Assembly (NCBI RefSeq): GCF_003385595.1
Contig: NZ_QNUE01000002.1
Location: 124,001 to 188,000, forward strand
Source: Chryseobacterium flavum
Lineage (GTDB): Bacteria; Bacteroidota; Bacteroidia; Flavobacteriales; Weeksellaceae
Direction of reading: 5' to 3'
Length of the DNA: 64,000 nucleotides
Every line of letters starts with the position of its first letter. The first letter of the stretch is position 1. Below, one piece after another: positions 14,933 through 24,156 of the stretch. The notes under the pieces were generated by a model. That model was not told the origin of the DNA. It saw nothing but the letters and a program-made list of their open reading frames with translations, and searched no databases. Position numbers and translations under genes: made by a program.

Positions 14933-17230
14933 TTAATTTTTAAGAACCTTTTGCTGATATACAGCTTTATCTGTCACAGCTTTCAGAATGTACATTCCTT
15001 TTGGAAGCAAACTAACATTGATTTGTCCGTTATTCACCTGAACATTGATCAACTTTCCGGAAACATCATAAAGAGAAACATTTATAATCTTCTCCTGAGT
15101 TCTGAGGGTAAGAATATCCGTAACCGGATTCGGATAAATACTGAATTCCAGCTTTTTAGCTTCCGCAGTTGCTAAAGTAGAACCGGAGCTTGTTACTGAT
15201 ATTGTTTTTTCTATCAGTTTACCGTTTGAGTTAAATCCGATAACGATTTCGGCTGATCCGGCAATAAGAGGGGTCAATACCAATTCATCATTAGTGTTGA
15301 TTACCGAAGAAACAACGGTTGGGTTAGTGTTTGACTTTACAGATTTTACAATCGCAGCAGATAAATTATCATCATCAGAAATTACTGTTTTCAGATCAAT
15401 TGTAGTTACATTTCCAAGGGCAACCTGCGAAGGAAGCGTATTGCTAACAACCGGAGCAGTATTGTCAGGAAACACGGTTAATGCAGGGAACCAATAATAG
15501 TTGTCAAGTGTTTTTGTATTAACAAGATTTCCGTTTATATCAAAAGTATGGATCCAGTTCTTCTCATAATGTGCTCCATATCCACTTTCAGTTGTATTTA
15601 AAATAAGTTCTCCCGTAACAGGGCTTACCCGTAAGGCTGCACCATATGGAATCTGCTTAAACTGTCCTGTCTGTCCCGGAATTGCAGCAAAGTTTTCATT
15701 AAAAGTTTTTGAGGTCACGTCAAATTTAACAATCTGAGATCCGGAGCTCCAGCTGCTGATTGAGTTGATCCAGAATAATGCATTTTCCTTGCTGCTTGCC
15801 GTAAATTTACCGGCATTCCATGCTCCCCAGTCTCCCAGGTATTTAGTTGTGGGAATATTATAAACCTGGGTTGCAAAAGTAGTTGGATGGATACTGATAA
15901 GCTTCTGTTCCTGAATCCCCCATACACTTCCGTCTTTTGCCTGAACGACGGAATAGAAGCCTCCTGAAACAGTATTTACTACAGTATTTGTATTCGGATC
16001 AATTACAAGAATCCCTGTCCCTTGTTTTACAGCAAATACATACTGAGAAGTACGGATCATGTTTCCTATCTGTCCGCTGCCTCCTGTCCCGGCTATCAGG
16101 CTACCCACCTGGAGATTTTCAATATCAAAAAGGAAGATTCCATTGGAAGCTCCAATATAACCTTTATGCTCATTCACTCCAACAAATGACCTTCCGTCAC
16201 CTCCGCCAATATCATTAAAGCCGGCAAGCTTCTGCATGGTCTGCGCATTGGCCACTACAAGCCTTCCACCGGGAGTGTATTGAGTATCTCCGCCGTCAGC
16301 AGCCTGTTTTGATACAAAATAAAATTTATCACCATAAATTGTCCCGTACTGGGTAGTTGCCCCGAAAGCATGATTATTGTTAGCCGTACTGTAAACACGG
16401 TAATTGATCTGACCATTGTTATCAATAAAATTTACGGATCCGTTTGTATGCCCAAACCATTCTTCATTTACCATAAAGAAACCGTTTGTATAGTTTGTAA
16501 CATTAGTTATATTCAACAGACTCGCTGAAGCTGAATACTTGGAAACAGGAGTCAGTACGGAAGAAATAGGGACAGAGTTGAATGACGGATTAAAATTCCA
16601 GACATCCCACGAACCATTTTGAAGAATACGGGAAGTAGCACCCACACTGGAATATCCGAAACTTGTATCCGTTGGGTTTTTTATCCAGTAGGACCAATAT
16701 CCGTTAGATGCCCATCCGGCTTGCCAGTGGTCATTCTGGTCGGCTGACGTATATCCGTCAAAGTTATAGGCTGTAGTGGTAACTATTCCATTAACAGGAT
16801 AAAGTGGGGAGGATGTATTACCATTGTAGTACAGAGCGTTTGAATTCTGTCCGTTCAGATCAAAACCGAAACCTCCTACAGCTGTTCCCTGTGCCGTTCC
16901 CGGATAAAGTAAGGTTAAAAACCGATGATCGGCCTTGGCAATAGCTTTAATCATATCTTCACCTGTGGCAGTCCCGTTCCATTTGAACCCCCATACCAAA
17001 GCATCAGGGTTCTTACTGTCGTTCCACTGTACTACAAATGCAGCCTGATTGGTTCCTGTTCCTACCCAATACTTAATGTCTGAAAAACTGATTGATGCCG
17101 TAACAGCTGTACTAAGCGGATTTACTGTTTTCCCCTGTAAATCATTCCGGGGAACTCCCTGTACTTTTATCTGTGCATTTGTGATACATGCAAACAGAAA
17201 AAGGAAGATCAAAAGATAAAACTTTTTCAT
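14933..17230 (-). CDS. DUF5074-type secreted protein with T9SS sorting domain
   Basis: Last gene of the cobalamin-riboswitch operon, 33 bp after the preceding lipoprotein gene. The 765-residue product has a signal peptide ending near residue 19 (CITNAQ). A first region (about 40-190) contains WVGTGTNQAAFVVQWND and GFKWNGTATGEDMIKAI. A DUF5074-like propeller segment follows (about 250-560; AGFNDIGGGDGRSFVGVNEH and TKYLGDWGAWNAGKF). Then comes an Ig-like stretch (about 590-680) and a C-terminal T9SS type A domain (FSIYPNPVTDILTL, ending KAVYQQKVLKN). It is probably a cell-surface protein that helps capture corrinoids or their carriers. That role is inferred from the operon; no binding residues are known. 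Confidence 0.85.
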   Translation of the reverse strand: MKKFYLLIFLFLFACITNAQIKVQGVPRNDLQGKTVNPLSTAVTASISFSDIKYWVGTGTNQAAFVVQWNDSKNPDALVWGFKWNGTATGEDMIKAIAKADHRFLTLLYPGTAQGTAVGGFGFDLNGQNSNALYYNGNTSSPLYPVNGIVTTTAYNFDGYTSADQNDHWQAGWASNGYWSYWIKNPTDTSFGYSSVGATSRILQNGSWDVWNFNPSFNSVPISSVLTPVSKYSASASLLNITNVTNYTNGFFMVNEEWFGHTNGSVNFIDNNGQINYRVYSTANNNHAFGATTQYGTIYGDKFYFVSKQAADGGDTQYTPGGRLVVANAQTMQKLAGFNDIGGGDGRSFVGVNEHKGYIGASNGIFLFDIENLQVGSLIAGTGGSGQIGNMIRTSQYVFAVKQGTGILVIDPNTNTVVNTVSGGFYSVVQAKDGSVWGIQEQKLISIHPTTFATQVYNIPTTKYLGDWGAWNAGKFTASSKENALFWINSISSWSSGSQIVKFDVTSKTFNENFAAIPGQTGQFKQIPYGAALRVSPVTGELILNTTESGYGAHYEKNWIHTFDINGNLVNTKTLDNYYWFPALTVFPDNTAPVVSNTLPSQVALGNVTTIDLKTVISDDDNLSAAIVKSVKSNTNPTVVSSVINTNDELVLTPLIAGSAEIVIGFNSNGKLIEKTISVTSSGSTLATAEAKKLEFSIYPNPVTDILTLRTQEKIINVSLYDVSGKLINVQVNNGQINVSLLPKGMYILKAVTDKAVYQQKVLKN

Positions 17231-17263
17231 TTTTATAATTTTAAGATATTATGTTGTTTATAT

Positions 17264-18457
17264 TTATTTAAAATGTAAATCATAAGCGCCTGCAACCTCT
17301 GTGGAAACCTCACCTACCCATCCTGCTTCCTGATTTACTCCGGTATATATTTTTATAAAGTCTATTCCCGGAAGTTTCACATACTTACCGCTTCTGTCTA
17401 CAGCCCATGAAATATCAATATTTGAAGCTTCATCACTATTAGGAGCATTATCTGCATAACCATATTCATACGACTTCCCTACCCAATACGATCCGTCTCC
17501 ATTTTGGTCGAAAAAATTATTGGCCAGCCTGGTTCCTGAAAAACTGCTGGAAGCCCCGGTAAACCATAAAGGATAGTAACTCTGTACATGAAATGTATTT
17601 TTTGTTTTAAAACCTTGGTTTCCCAGATTGTCACTCCATTTGATATATTCTACATCTGTCTGCCAGAATTCGGTTCCGGGTACGGGAATTTTATTTTCAT
17701 CAGGTTTGTGGTAAGTAATGCTATACTCTTTTATGGTCGTATTTTTGAAGTATTCACTACCTGCTATTTCGTACCATTCATCATTATCCGGCTTTCCGTT
17801 TTTGTTTCTGTCGTAGGCTACCATAATAATTCCCGGTTCACAAGAGCCAGAACGTGGGTCACTGGCATCATTTCCAAAGAATGCATTTCCTAAGACTTTA
17901 AAATCTCTACCATTCAGATTCGGGATCGTATGGTCAAAACCAAAAACCACATATCCTCCATATCCTCCCAGGGTGATCATCGTAGAATTGGATCCCACCA
18001 ACGATTCGTTTGCTTTCTGAAGCATATTTGCAGCTGTATTTCCAGGAGTATATTCCGGAATTTCATTCATGAACTGACCTACAGCCGGACGAAACTCCAA
18101 TACTTTGGAAATATATTTATTATAAGGAGTTTTTTCTTTGGTTACGATGATTTTAGAATGATAAACCTGCTCGTTTCCTTTATTATTGATCTTTAAAGTG
18201 AGCGGAAAAGCATCTGCTTTTGGACTGATAAATTCAAGTTCTGAATTTTGTGAAATAATAGAATCATTGATACTCCATGTGACGGATCCCGAAGCATTGG
18301 TAGGAATGTTCAACACTTTAAAACGTTCAATGGAATAAGAATCATCAAGACCTTTAAATGTAAATTCATCCTGATCATCATGTTTACAGGCTGTCATTCC
18401 TATAAGGAAACATAATAAAAACCCGGTTTTAAAATAAGTAAAGTTATTTCTGTTCAT
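17264..18457 (-). CDS. surface lipoprotein of the cobalamin operon, 397 aa
   Basis: A lipobox (GMTAC at about residues 20-24) and the spacer KHDDQDE point to a surface lipoprotein. Residues 30-110 look like a PKD/Ig-type strand domain (GSVTWSINDS). The rest (120-397) is a conserved beta-rich module with GGYGGYVVFGFDH, the metal-binding-like DRNKNGKPDNDEW and a second DQNGDGSYW loop, ending with IDFIKIYTGVNQEAGWVGEVSTE, cut here by turns. It lies between the BtuG-like gene (14 bp before it) and the T9SS gene. Bacteroides B12 loci include further corrinoid-binding surface lipoproteins such as BtuH. This protein may play that part, but I cannot show homology. Confidence 0.8.
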   Translation of the reverse strand: MNRNNFTYFKTGFLLCFLIGMTACKHDDQDEFTFKGLDDSYSIERFKVLNIPTNASGSVTWSINDSIISQNSELEFISPKADAFPLTLKINNKGNEQVYHSKIIVTKEKTPYNKYISKVLEFRPAVGQFMNEIPEYTPGNTAANMLQKANESLVGSNSTMITLGGYGGYVVFGFDHTIPNLNGRDFKVLGNAFFGNDASDPRSGSCEPGIIMVAYDRNKNGKPDNDEWYEIAGSEYFKNTTIKEYSITYHKPDENKIPVPGTEFWQTDVEYIKWSDNLGNQGFKTKNTFHVQSYYPLWFTGASSSFSGTRLANNFFDQNGDGSYWVGKSYEYGYADNAPNSDEASNIDISWAVDRSGKYVKLPGIDFIKIYTGVNQEAGWVGEVSTEVAGAYDLHFK

Positions 18458-18471
18458 TTCTTAAAGTTTGG

Positions 18472-19605
18472 TTATTTGTATAAAAAAGCAAAGTGAGCAG
18501 GGATATTTCCGCCTTCAGTTTTCCATTTAAAATGTCCGTTTTTATCAAAGCAGTACACGAATCCCAGCGAAACATAATTTCTCGCATCTGTTATATAGAT
18601 ATCCTCTGTAATGGGATTTACAGCAATTCCGTAAGGTGTCTTAATTGCAGTTTCATATTCTTTGTCAAAAATTCTGTTGGCAATAATTTGTTCCGTTTTC
18701 ACATCAATGATTCCAAAGCTCTTTTTATAACTGTGGGTAGTGTAATTAAACTCGTTACCATAGAAATAGAGTTTATCATTGACGATTGTCATTTCACTGA
18801 CTGATAAATGAAAATTTTTCTTGATGGCTCCTGTTGCGGCATCTATTAAATAAAGATTAGAAGGAACATTATAATAATCTCCTCTGGAATTTACATACAG
18901 ATCACCATAATTGTCTTTTTTAATATGATGGAGATTAATGGCAACCTCTACTTTTTTGATTTCAGTAAACGAGTTCAGATCGATGACAGATACAGTATTA
19001 TCATAATCAGGAGCTTTATACCCTCCGGAGTTGGCAACAAATAATTTATTTCCTATAATCTCCAGCTCCTCCGGCTGATATCCCACTACGACCTCGCGCT
19101 GGATGGAAAGAGATGTAGTATCAATTTCCACCACTTTTCCTTTTGGTGCTTTCGGGTTGACAGCCACCGGACCGGCATAGCTGCTGGCATAGGCTTTCCC
19201 TTCTTTAAAGGTTAAGTATCTGCAGTTCTGCAATGGAATAGAAGTAATTCGTTTCGCTGTTTTGGCATCCAATACTTCAATTTTGTTGGAAACATTAACA
19301 ACAATATACAATTTGCTCCCATAGATTTTGACATCATTTCCTACATCTCCCAGTTCTTTTACCACATTGGGATTGATCTCAGCGTAGATATTCCGGTAAT
19401 AGGTTCCTTTCGTATAATCGAAAAAATCCAGGGTACATTTATTACTTCCCATATTCCCCTCATTCAACATATAAAAACCTTTTATTGCTGTATTTTCTGA
19501 GGGAAGTCCTTCTACCACTTCCTGACGGACAATAATATCATCTGTACGGCATGATGTAAGAAAAGCTAATACAAGAAATAAAAAATAAAAGTTTAGTTTT
19601 CTCAT
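18472..19605 (-). CDS. BtuG-like beta-propeller surface lipoprotein
   Basis: A 377-residue lipoprotein (lipobox FLTSC near residue 19) built of repeated YVTN/YncE-like propeller blades, such as IEVLDAKTAKRITSIPL, VSVIDLNSFTEIKKVEV and YLIDAATGAIKKNFHL. In Bacteroides, BtuG is a surface propeller lipoprotein that binds cobalamin very tightly and feeds BtuB. Length, lipidation, fold and the position right after a btuB-like gene under a B12 riboswitch all fit. The start overlaps the receptor's stop by 4 bp (ATGA), which suggests coupling. Sequence identity to BtuG was not measured, so the gene name is left empty. Confidence 0.82.
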   Translation of the reverse strand: MRKLNFYFLFLVLAFLTSCRTDDIIVRQEVVEGLPSENTAIKGFYMLNEGNMGSNKCTLDFFDYTKGTYYRNIYAEINPNVVKELGDVGNDVKIYGSKLYIVVNVSNKIEVLDAKTAKRITSIPLQNCRYLTFKEGKAYASSYAGPVAVNPKAPKGKVVEIDTTSLSIQREVVVGYQPEELEIIGNKLFVANSGGYKAPDYDNTVSVIDLNSFTEIKKVEVAINLHHIKKDNYGDLYVNSRGDYYNVPSNLYLIDAATGAIKKNFHLSVSEMTIVNDKLYFYGNEFNYTTHSYKKSFGIIDVKTEQIIANRIFDKEYETAIKTPYGIAVNPITEDIYITDARNYVSLGFVYCFDKNGHFKWKTEGGNIPAHFAFLYK

Positions 19606-21635
19606 AGGGTGAAGTTTAGAATAAGTTTAAAGTTTCTTCCGGGCATCGGATAATTGATCACCACATCATAATACTGGTTGAAAATATTATTCATTTCAAG
19701 ACTTACTTTGAATTGATGATTGCCCCAGTTGAATTTTTTCTGAACAGACAGATCGTGAGTGTACCAGGGTTGTACATAATTGTACTGAATGTTGTCCTGA
19801 TTCACATCATATCTTTCCCCTACGTACATCGCGCTGTAATTGAAGCTCCAGTCTTTATAATCTGCCATCAGGCTGAAAGATCCGCTATGCCATGGTGTAT
19901 AAGGAATCTGATTGCGGTAAAAAGTATCTTCAGGATCACTCATGTCTCTTGCGCTTTGATAAGTGTAGGAAAGCAACGGTCTAAGAGTAACTTTTCCCAA
20001 TTGAAGTTCTGTCTGCACATTCACATCTGCACCAATAATTTCAACCATTCCCAGGTTCATCATCAGCCATCGGAACATGCTTCCGTTAGGGGCCGCTACA
20101 ATTTTATCCTGTACTTTATTGTAATAACCATCTACTTTAGCGTAAAAGGTTTTAAAGAAATGGCGGACATAATTCTTCTGATAAGTAAACCCTATATCAT
20201 ACTGATTGGTAAATTCAGGTTTCAGATAGGTATTTCCTATATTGGTATAATACAGATCATTGAAAGTTGGAAGCCGGAAAATTCTTTTATAGAAAGCCCT
20301 GAGGGTAAGTTCAGGAATGATCGCAGGCTGATAACTCATAAATACGGCAGGCGTCCATTCTCTGCTGTCTCCGGGTCTTTTGTTTTTTCTTACTTCTTCG
20401 AAGGTAAATGTTCCTAAAAGGCTACCAAGAATTTTGAACCTGTTCCACTGATATGTTGTTGCCAATGCTACCAATGTTGTATACCGTGTAGGATAAGAAA
20501 AGTTCTCCAGATTGGCATCCAGATTATTGTACTGAAAATCTCCACTCAGGCTGACATCCCAGTTGGGCGTAATCGAATAGATATTGGATGAAGAAAGGTA
20601 AAGTTCACGTTGGATATAAGTGTTATCGGTATGAATAACAGACTGCGAACGAACCGTATCCATAAAACGGGTATAATCGTAGGCGAATTTTGCTTTTAGC
20701 TGTGCGTCAAATTTTGGGAATAACTTTTTTCTCAGATTGGCCTGTACGAAATAGTTTTCATCGGAAAGTCTTGCTCCCCTTCCACCAAAACGACCATTCA
20801 CAATGGGAGCCGGCATTCCACGGTCTGATATATAACCATATCCTCTGATATTCCAGCTTCCGTTGTTTAAAGTTCCGTTGAGAGAAGTTTCAAAACGTTT
20901 CGCTTTGATGTCTGAGTCCTGTCTCCGGGCAATAGTATCATAAGCCTGCTGGCCGTCAGGATATTTTTTTGCATACCGAAACCTGTAAATTCCGTCACTC
21001 TGCATAAATTCTCCACTGAAGCTGGCAGAAACCCTGTCTGAAATTTTCTGCTCCAACCGGAATGACGGATTGAAAAGATCAATGGAAGCACTTTTTGCTC
21101 TTAAAACAAGGTTAGTTTTTCTTATCCCTTTAAATACGGGAGTTTTGGGTTGTAAATAGATAGATCCTGAAGAACCAAAATCCTTTGCAGGCTGAAAAAT
21201 ATCACTCTTCTGACCATTATATAATGATATTTCTTCCAGATCGTCCAAAGAGTATCTTCCAAGATCTACCAGCCCGTTTTGTGCGTTTCCGAGTTGAATT
21301 CCATCATAAAAAACACCTACATGCTGGCTTCCCATACTTCGGATATTGATCGTTTTTAGCCCTCCTATCCCGCCATAATCTTTGATCTGAACTCCTGAAA
21401 AATATCGTAAGGCATCTGCCACGGAATGGCTGTTCAGCCTCTCAAGATCTTCTCCCTGAATGGTTTGAGCCGGAAGGATTTCTCTGAAATTCTTTTTGTA
21501 AAGGCTGATCACTTTAATGGTCTCCTCCTTTAAGCTGTCTTTTTTCTTAGTTTGGGAATAAACAAGTTGAATTGTTAACACACATACTGTGAAAACAATT
21601 TTTTGAATCCGGAATGTAATTAGTTTTGCCACCAT
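19602..21635 (-). CDS. btuB: TonB-dependent cobalamin (BtuB-like) receptor
   Basis: A 677-residue outer-membrane receptor for corrinoid uptake, energised by TonB. A signal peptide ends near residue 27 (QLVYSQ) and a TonB-box-like ETIKVISL follows. The plug domain (about 50-160) includes NSHSVADALRYFSGVQI, GLKTINIRSMGSQHVGVFYDG (split by a turn) and VDLGRYSLDDLEEISLYNG. The rest is a 22-strand barrel ending in the aromatic NFKLILNFTL. The short length without an N-terminal carboxypeptidase-like domain matches BtuB/CirA-type receptors rather than SusC. A cobalamin riboswitch lies just upstream, and BtuG-like and surface-lipoprotein genes follow in the operon. Confidence 0.9.
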   Translation of the reverse strand: MVAKLITFRIQKIVFTVCVLTIQLVYSQTKKKDSLKEETIKVISLYKKNFREILPAQTIQGEDLERLNSHSVADALRYFSGVQIKDYGGIGGLKTINIRSMGSQHVGVFYDGIQLGNAQNGLVDLGRYSLDDLEEISLYNGQKSDIFQPAKDFGSSGSIYLQPKTPVFKGIRKTNLVLRAKSASIDLFNPSFRLEQKISDRVSASFSGEFMQSDGIYRFRYAKKYPDGQQAYDTIARRQDSDIKAKRFETSLNGTLNNGSWNIRGYGYISDRGMPAPIVNGRFGGRGARLSDENYFVQANLRKKLFPKFDAQLKAKFAYDYTRFMDTVRSQSVIHTDNTYIQRELYLSSSNIYSITPNWDVSLSGDFQYNNLDANLENFSYPTRYTTLVALATTYQWNRFKILGSLLGTFTFEEVRKNKRPGDSREWTPAVFMSYQPAIIPELTLRAFYKRIFRLPTFNDLYYTNIGNTYLKPEFTNQYDIGFTYQKNYVRHFFKTFYAKVDGYYNKVQDKIVAAPNGSMFRWLMMNLGMVEIIGADVNVQTELQLGKVTLRPLLSYTYQSARDMSDPEDTFYRNQIPYTPWHSGSFSLMADYKDWSFNYSAMYVGERYDVNQDNIQYNYVQPWYTHDLSVQKKFNWGNHQFKVSLEMNNIFNQYYDVVINYPMPGRNFKLILNFTL

Positions 21636-21749
21636 TAGCTCATTCAGGGATAATGATGACGCTGATGGATATAAGAAAACAACGACAAAGCACAGCTGTC
21701 ACTGCACAAAATCATTGATGTCCTAAGCTTTATTCCACGAAAGCGTCAA

Positions 21750-21925
21750 ACGATTATTATCTGGCAGGTCTTCTGACTTACTCCATTTTTGAAATCCTTC
21801 CCATTAAAAAAAACAGTGGATATATTTTTCAAAAACTTTGGTGCGGAGCTTACAGCAGCGGGTCTGTCCCGGATTTTCACCGGATTCCCTTTTAAGAGCT
21901 TTTTACGGCTCACCAAATTTCGGCA
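21750..21925 (-). promoter_or_regulatory. cobalamin riboswitch (B12 element)
   Basis: Read on the minus strand, the aptamer begins near GGTGAGCCG, continues with the conserved GGTGAAAATCCGGGACAG and CCCGCTGCTGTAA, and closes with the B12 box AGTCAGAAGACCTGCC (within 21761-21778). It lies about 115 nt before the btuB-like start. The region between holds further stem-forming sequence that may sequester the start region. High cobalamin should switch the four-gene operon off. Confidence 0.95.
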
Positions 21926-21954
21926 AATATAAAAAATTATTACTTACCTCCAAT
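21924..21954 (-). promoter_or_regulatory. promoter of the cobalamin operon
   Basis: On the minus strand ATTG (21954-21951) stands 19 nt before TATATTTG (21931-21924). The predicted start of transcription is at the first bases of the riboswitch, as expected for a leader RNA. Confidence 0.65.
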
Positions 21955-22027
21955 TAAAATCATGATTTATAAATAATTAAAGTTCCTTTGGAGGTTTTGA
22001 TATTGAATTTGCTTAATTGTATATGAA

Positions 22028-22107
22028 ACCACAAAAGACACAAAGAGGAAACATTTAAGTTATTTTTAGTTTCAGATTAGAATAAAAAACTTTGTGACTT
22101 TTGTGGT
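22028..22107. repeat. palindromic intergenic repeat, copy A (MITE-like)
   Basis: An 80-bp unit with 18-bp terminal inverted repeats, ACCACAAAAGACACAAAG and CTTTGTGACTTTTGTGGT, matching at 17 of 18. The core contains TTTAAGTTATT, which is shared with copy B at 25026. It lies 40 bp downstream of the MbnP-MbnH-barrel operon. Confidence 0.7.
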
Positions 22108-22146
22108 AAAAAATAATAAGAATGGTAAAAGCTTAAGCTAACTTTA

Positions 22147-23094
22147 TCAGATTCCGATATTCAGGAAAATACTGAGTCTGGATTTTGCTTCAATATCACC
22201 TCCTGCTAAATGAGTATACATGGGAAGCATTACTTCAGTTCCCAGACTCAGTTTTTTATAAGAGGCTTCAAAGCCTAATTTTCCGTACAAAGCGCTTCCT
22301 GCAGTATTTGGTAACGCTTCATCAAACTGTTTATTCTGAGCATAAACTTCTCCCTGAACTCCTGTCTTTACAGAAAAAATGGAGTTTTCATTTCCTGCAA
22401 CCTGATAAAAACCTGCTGCTGCGTAATTCCATTGATTTCCGAAACGGTAATTTTTCTTATTTTCTGTTTTAATCGTATAGTCAGTATTGACTAAAACCGC
22501 TACCTTATTTTTCTGAAATTTATAGTTTAAAGCCGCCTGATAATCCCAGCTTCCGGTTCCCAGCTGAAAACTTGGATTAACACCAGATGTTCCTTTTTCA
22601 TCAAATTTTCCCACAGGAATTTTCACACCCAAACCTCCGCTTAACTGATGAAAATTATCCTTAGAACTTACCAGCTGGTAAATTCCCATCAGGTTCAGGT
22701 CTCCTATCCCATTGATTTTGATATCTCCCTGCATCGTTTTCTTCTCATGGAAATGAAAGGGCAGACTTGCGTAAACACTAAGCTTTTTCGTCAATGGAAT
22801 TTTTCCCCAAAGCTGTAAAGTATTGAAATACTGATCCTGTGTGAGGTCTTTTACAAATAAATTTTCCTTGGCTTTATAATGCTGGGCGAAGTATTTGATT
22901 CCGATAAACTGTGGGTTCAATAAAGATTCAAAGCCGGAAGATCCGTTTCCTGCTGCACAGCCGCATGCGTCACAATCATCATCAAAATCGAATCTGCTAA
23001 AGGTTTCCGGAGCACTATAAGCACTATCTCTGATGGTTTTTGCATGATACTGACTAAACAGCATCAAACTTACTATCAATATAATCTTCTTCAT
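22147..23094 (-). CDS. outer-membrane beta-barrel protein of the MbnP/MbnH operon
   Basis: A 315-residue barrel with a signal peptide ending near residue 18 (SQYHAK). An unusual metal-binding-like stretch, DFDDDCDACGCAAGNG, comes at about 35-50. The rest alternates amphipathic strands (LSVYASLPFHFHEK, GIGDLNLMGIYQL, LSGGLGVKIPVGKFDEKG) and ends SRLSIFLNIGI, typical of a barrel's last strand. It resembles the generic transporter family of phenol-MetA-type barrels. It is 12 bp after the di-heme peroxidase gene and is last in the operon. The acidic/Cys patch and the MbnP/MbnH neighbours suggest a role in moving or sensing copper, which is inferred. Confidence 0.82.
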   Translation of the reverse strand: MKKIILIVSLMLFSQYHAKTIRDSAYSAPETFSRFDFDDDCDACGCAAGNGSSGFESLLNPQFIGIKYFAQHYKAKENLFVKDLTQDQYFNTLQLWGKIPLTKKLSVYASLPFHFHEKKTMQGDIKINGIGDLNLMGIYQLVSSKDNFHQLSGGLGVKIPVGKFDEKGTSGVNPSFQLGTGSWDYQAALNYKFQKNKVAVLVNTDYTIKTENKKNYRFGNQWNYAAAGFYQVAGNENSIFSVKTGVQGEVYAQNKQFDEALPNTAGSALYGKLGFEASYKKLSLGTEVMLPMYTHLAGGDIEAKSRLSIFLNIGI

Positions 23095-23106
23095 GTTTTC
23101 TGTAAT

Positions 23107-24156
23107 TTATTCTGCAAATTTTGGATTGGATATAAAGCTTTTATCCGATAATGTCTTAAGAAATGCAATGATTGATTGTTTTTCCTGGCTGTTCATGGCA
23201 ATTCCTACATGGCCATTCTGTTTCAGCTGAGGATCAAGATTTGCATTATCTTCTACCTGATCCGAATAGAAATTGAGTACTGCCTCTAAGGTGTAAAATC
23301 TCCCGTCATGCATATAAGGTGCTGTATATTCCACATTCCTCAGACTTGGGACCCGAAATTTCATCCAATCGACCTGATCAAGAGTAACTCTGTAACGTCC
23401 GGCATCTTTGAATTCCACATTGTAGTACATTCCCGTATTCCGGAAACTTTCATCAGTAAACAGTTCTCCGCTATGGCAGGAAGCACACTTTTTACTGAAC
23501 AATGTCATTCCCTGAGATTCTGCTGAAGTCAGCTGTTCTTTTCCCTGTCTGAACCTGTCATATTTTGAATCCGCAGAAATTAAAGAAGCCATAAACTGTG
23601 ATAAGGCTTTTAAAATTCTCTCCCCTGTAATAGTTTCATCTCCATATGCATTCCTGAAAAGTTTTTTATACTTCGGATCATCTTTTATTTTTGAAATGGC
23701 TTCCGGTATGGAACTGTCCATTTCATTAACGTCTGTAATGGGACTGATGGGCTGGTCATTAAGGTTATGAATGACTCCGTCCCACATATATCTTTTCAAG
23801 AAAGCCATATTTTGAATGGGTGGTGCATTCCTGATACCTATTCTGTCGTCTATCCCATGGCTTACGGTATGTCCGTGATGGGTAAATGCATTTTCCTGAA
23901 TATGACAAAAGCCGCATGAAATGGTATTATTCCTGGAAAGTTTTCCCTCATAGAATAATTTCCGTCCCAGCTCCACACCATTTTTTGTCACCGGATTCAT
24001 TGATTTATCAAATGTCATTTCAGGGAAATAAGAAGGAGCCTGCAGATTATACGCTTCATCTTTCTCCAGTGGTTGGATAACCTCATCAGAGCAAGAAATA
24101 CAGCTTAAGACAAATACAGGCAGAACGAGTATCGCTTTGATAAAAAAATTAATCAT
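23107..24156 (-). CDS. MbnH-like di-heme cytochrome c peroxidase family lipoprotein
   Basis: A 349-residue di-heme protein. Two c-type heme sites are present: CGFCH at about 82-86 and CASCH at about 226-230. A lipoprotein signal occurs near the N-terminus (FVLSCISC). Conserved MauG/CcpA features are visible, such as LGRKLFYEGKLSRNNTISC cut by a turn, RNAPPIQNMAF and FRVPSLRNVEYTAPYMHDG. MbnH proteins oxidise a tryptophan in the partner MbnP to kynurenine, which builds a copper site. The gene overlaps the MbnP-like gene by 8 bp (ATGATTAA), as expected for a functional pair. A plain H2O2-reducing peroxidase is the alternative. Confidence 0.87.
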   Translation of the reverse strand: MINFFIKAILVLPVFVLSCISCSDEVIQPLEKDEAYNLQAPSYFPEMTFDKSMNPVTKNGVELGRKLFYEGKLSRNNTISCGFCHIQENAFTHHGHTVSHGIDDRIGIRNAPPIQNMAFLKRYMWDGVIHNLNDQPISPITDVNEMDSSIPEAISKIKDDPKYKKLFRNAYGDETITGERILKALSQFMASLISADSKYDRFRQGKEQLTSAESQGMTLFSKKCASCHSGELFTDESFRNTGMYYNVEFKDAGRYRVTLDQVDWMKFRVPSLRNVEYTAPYMHDGRFYTLEAVLNFYSDQVEDNANLDPQLKQNGHVGIAMNSQEKQSIIAFLKTLSDKSFISNPKFAE

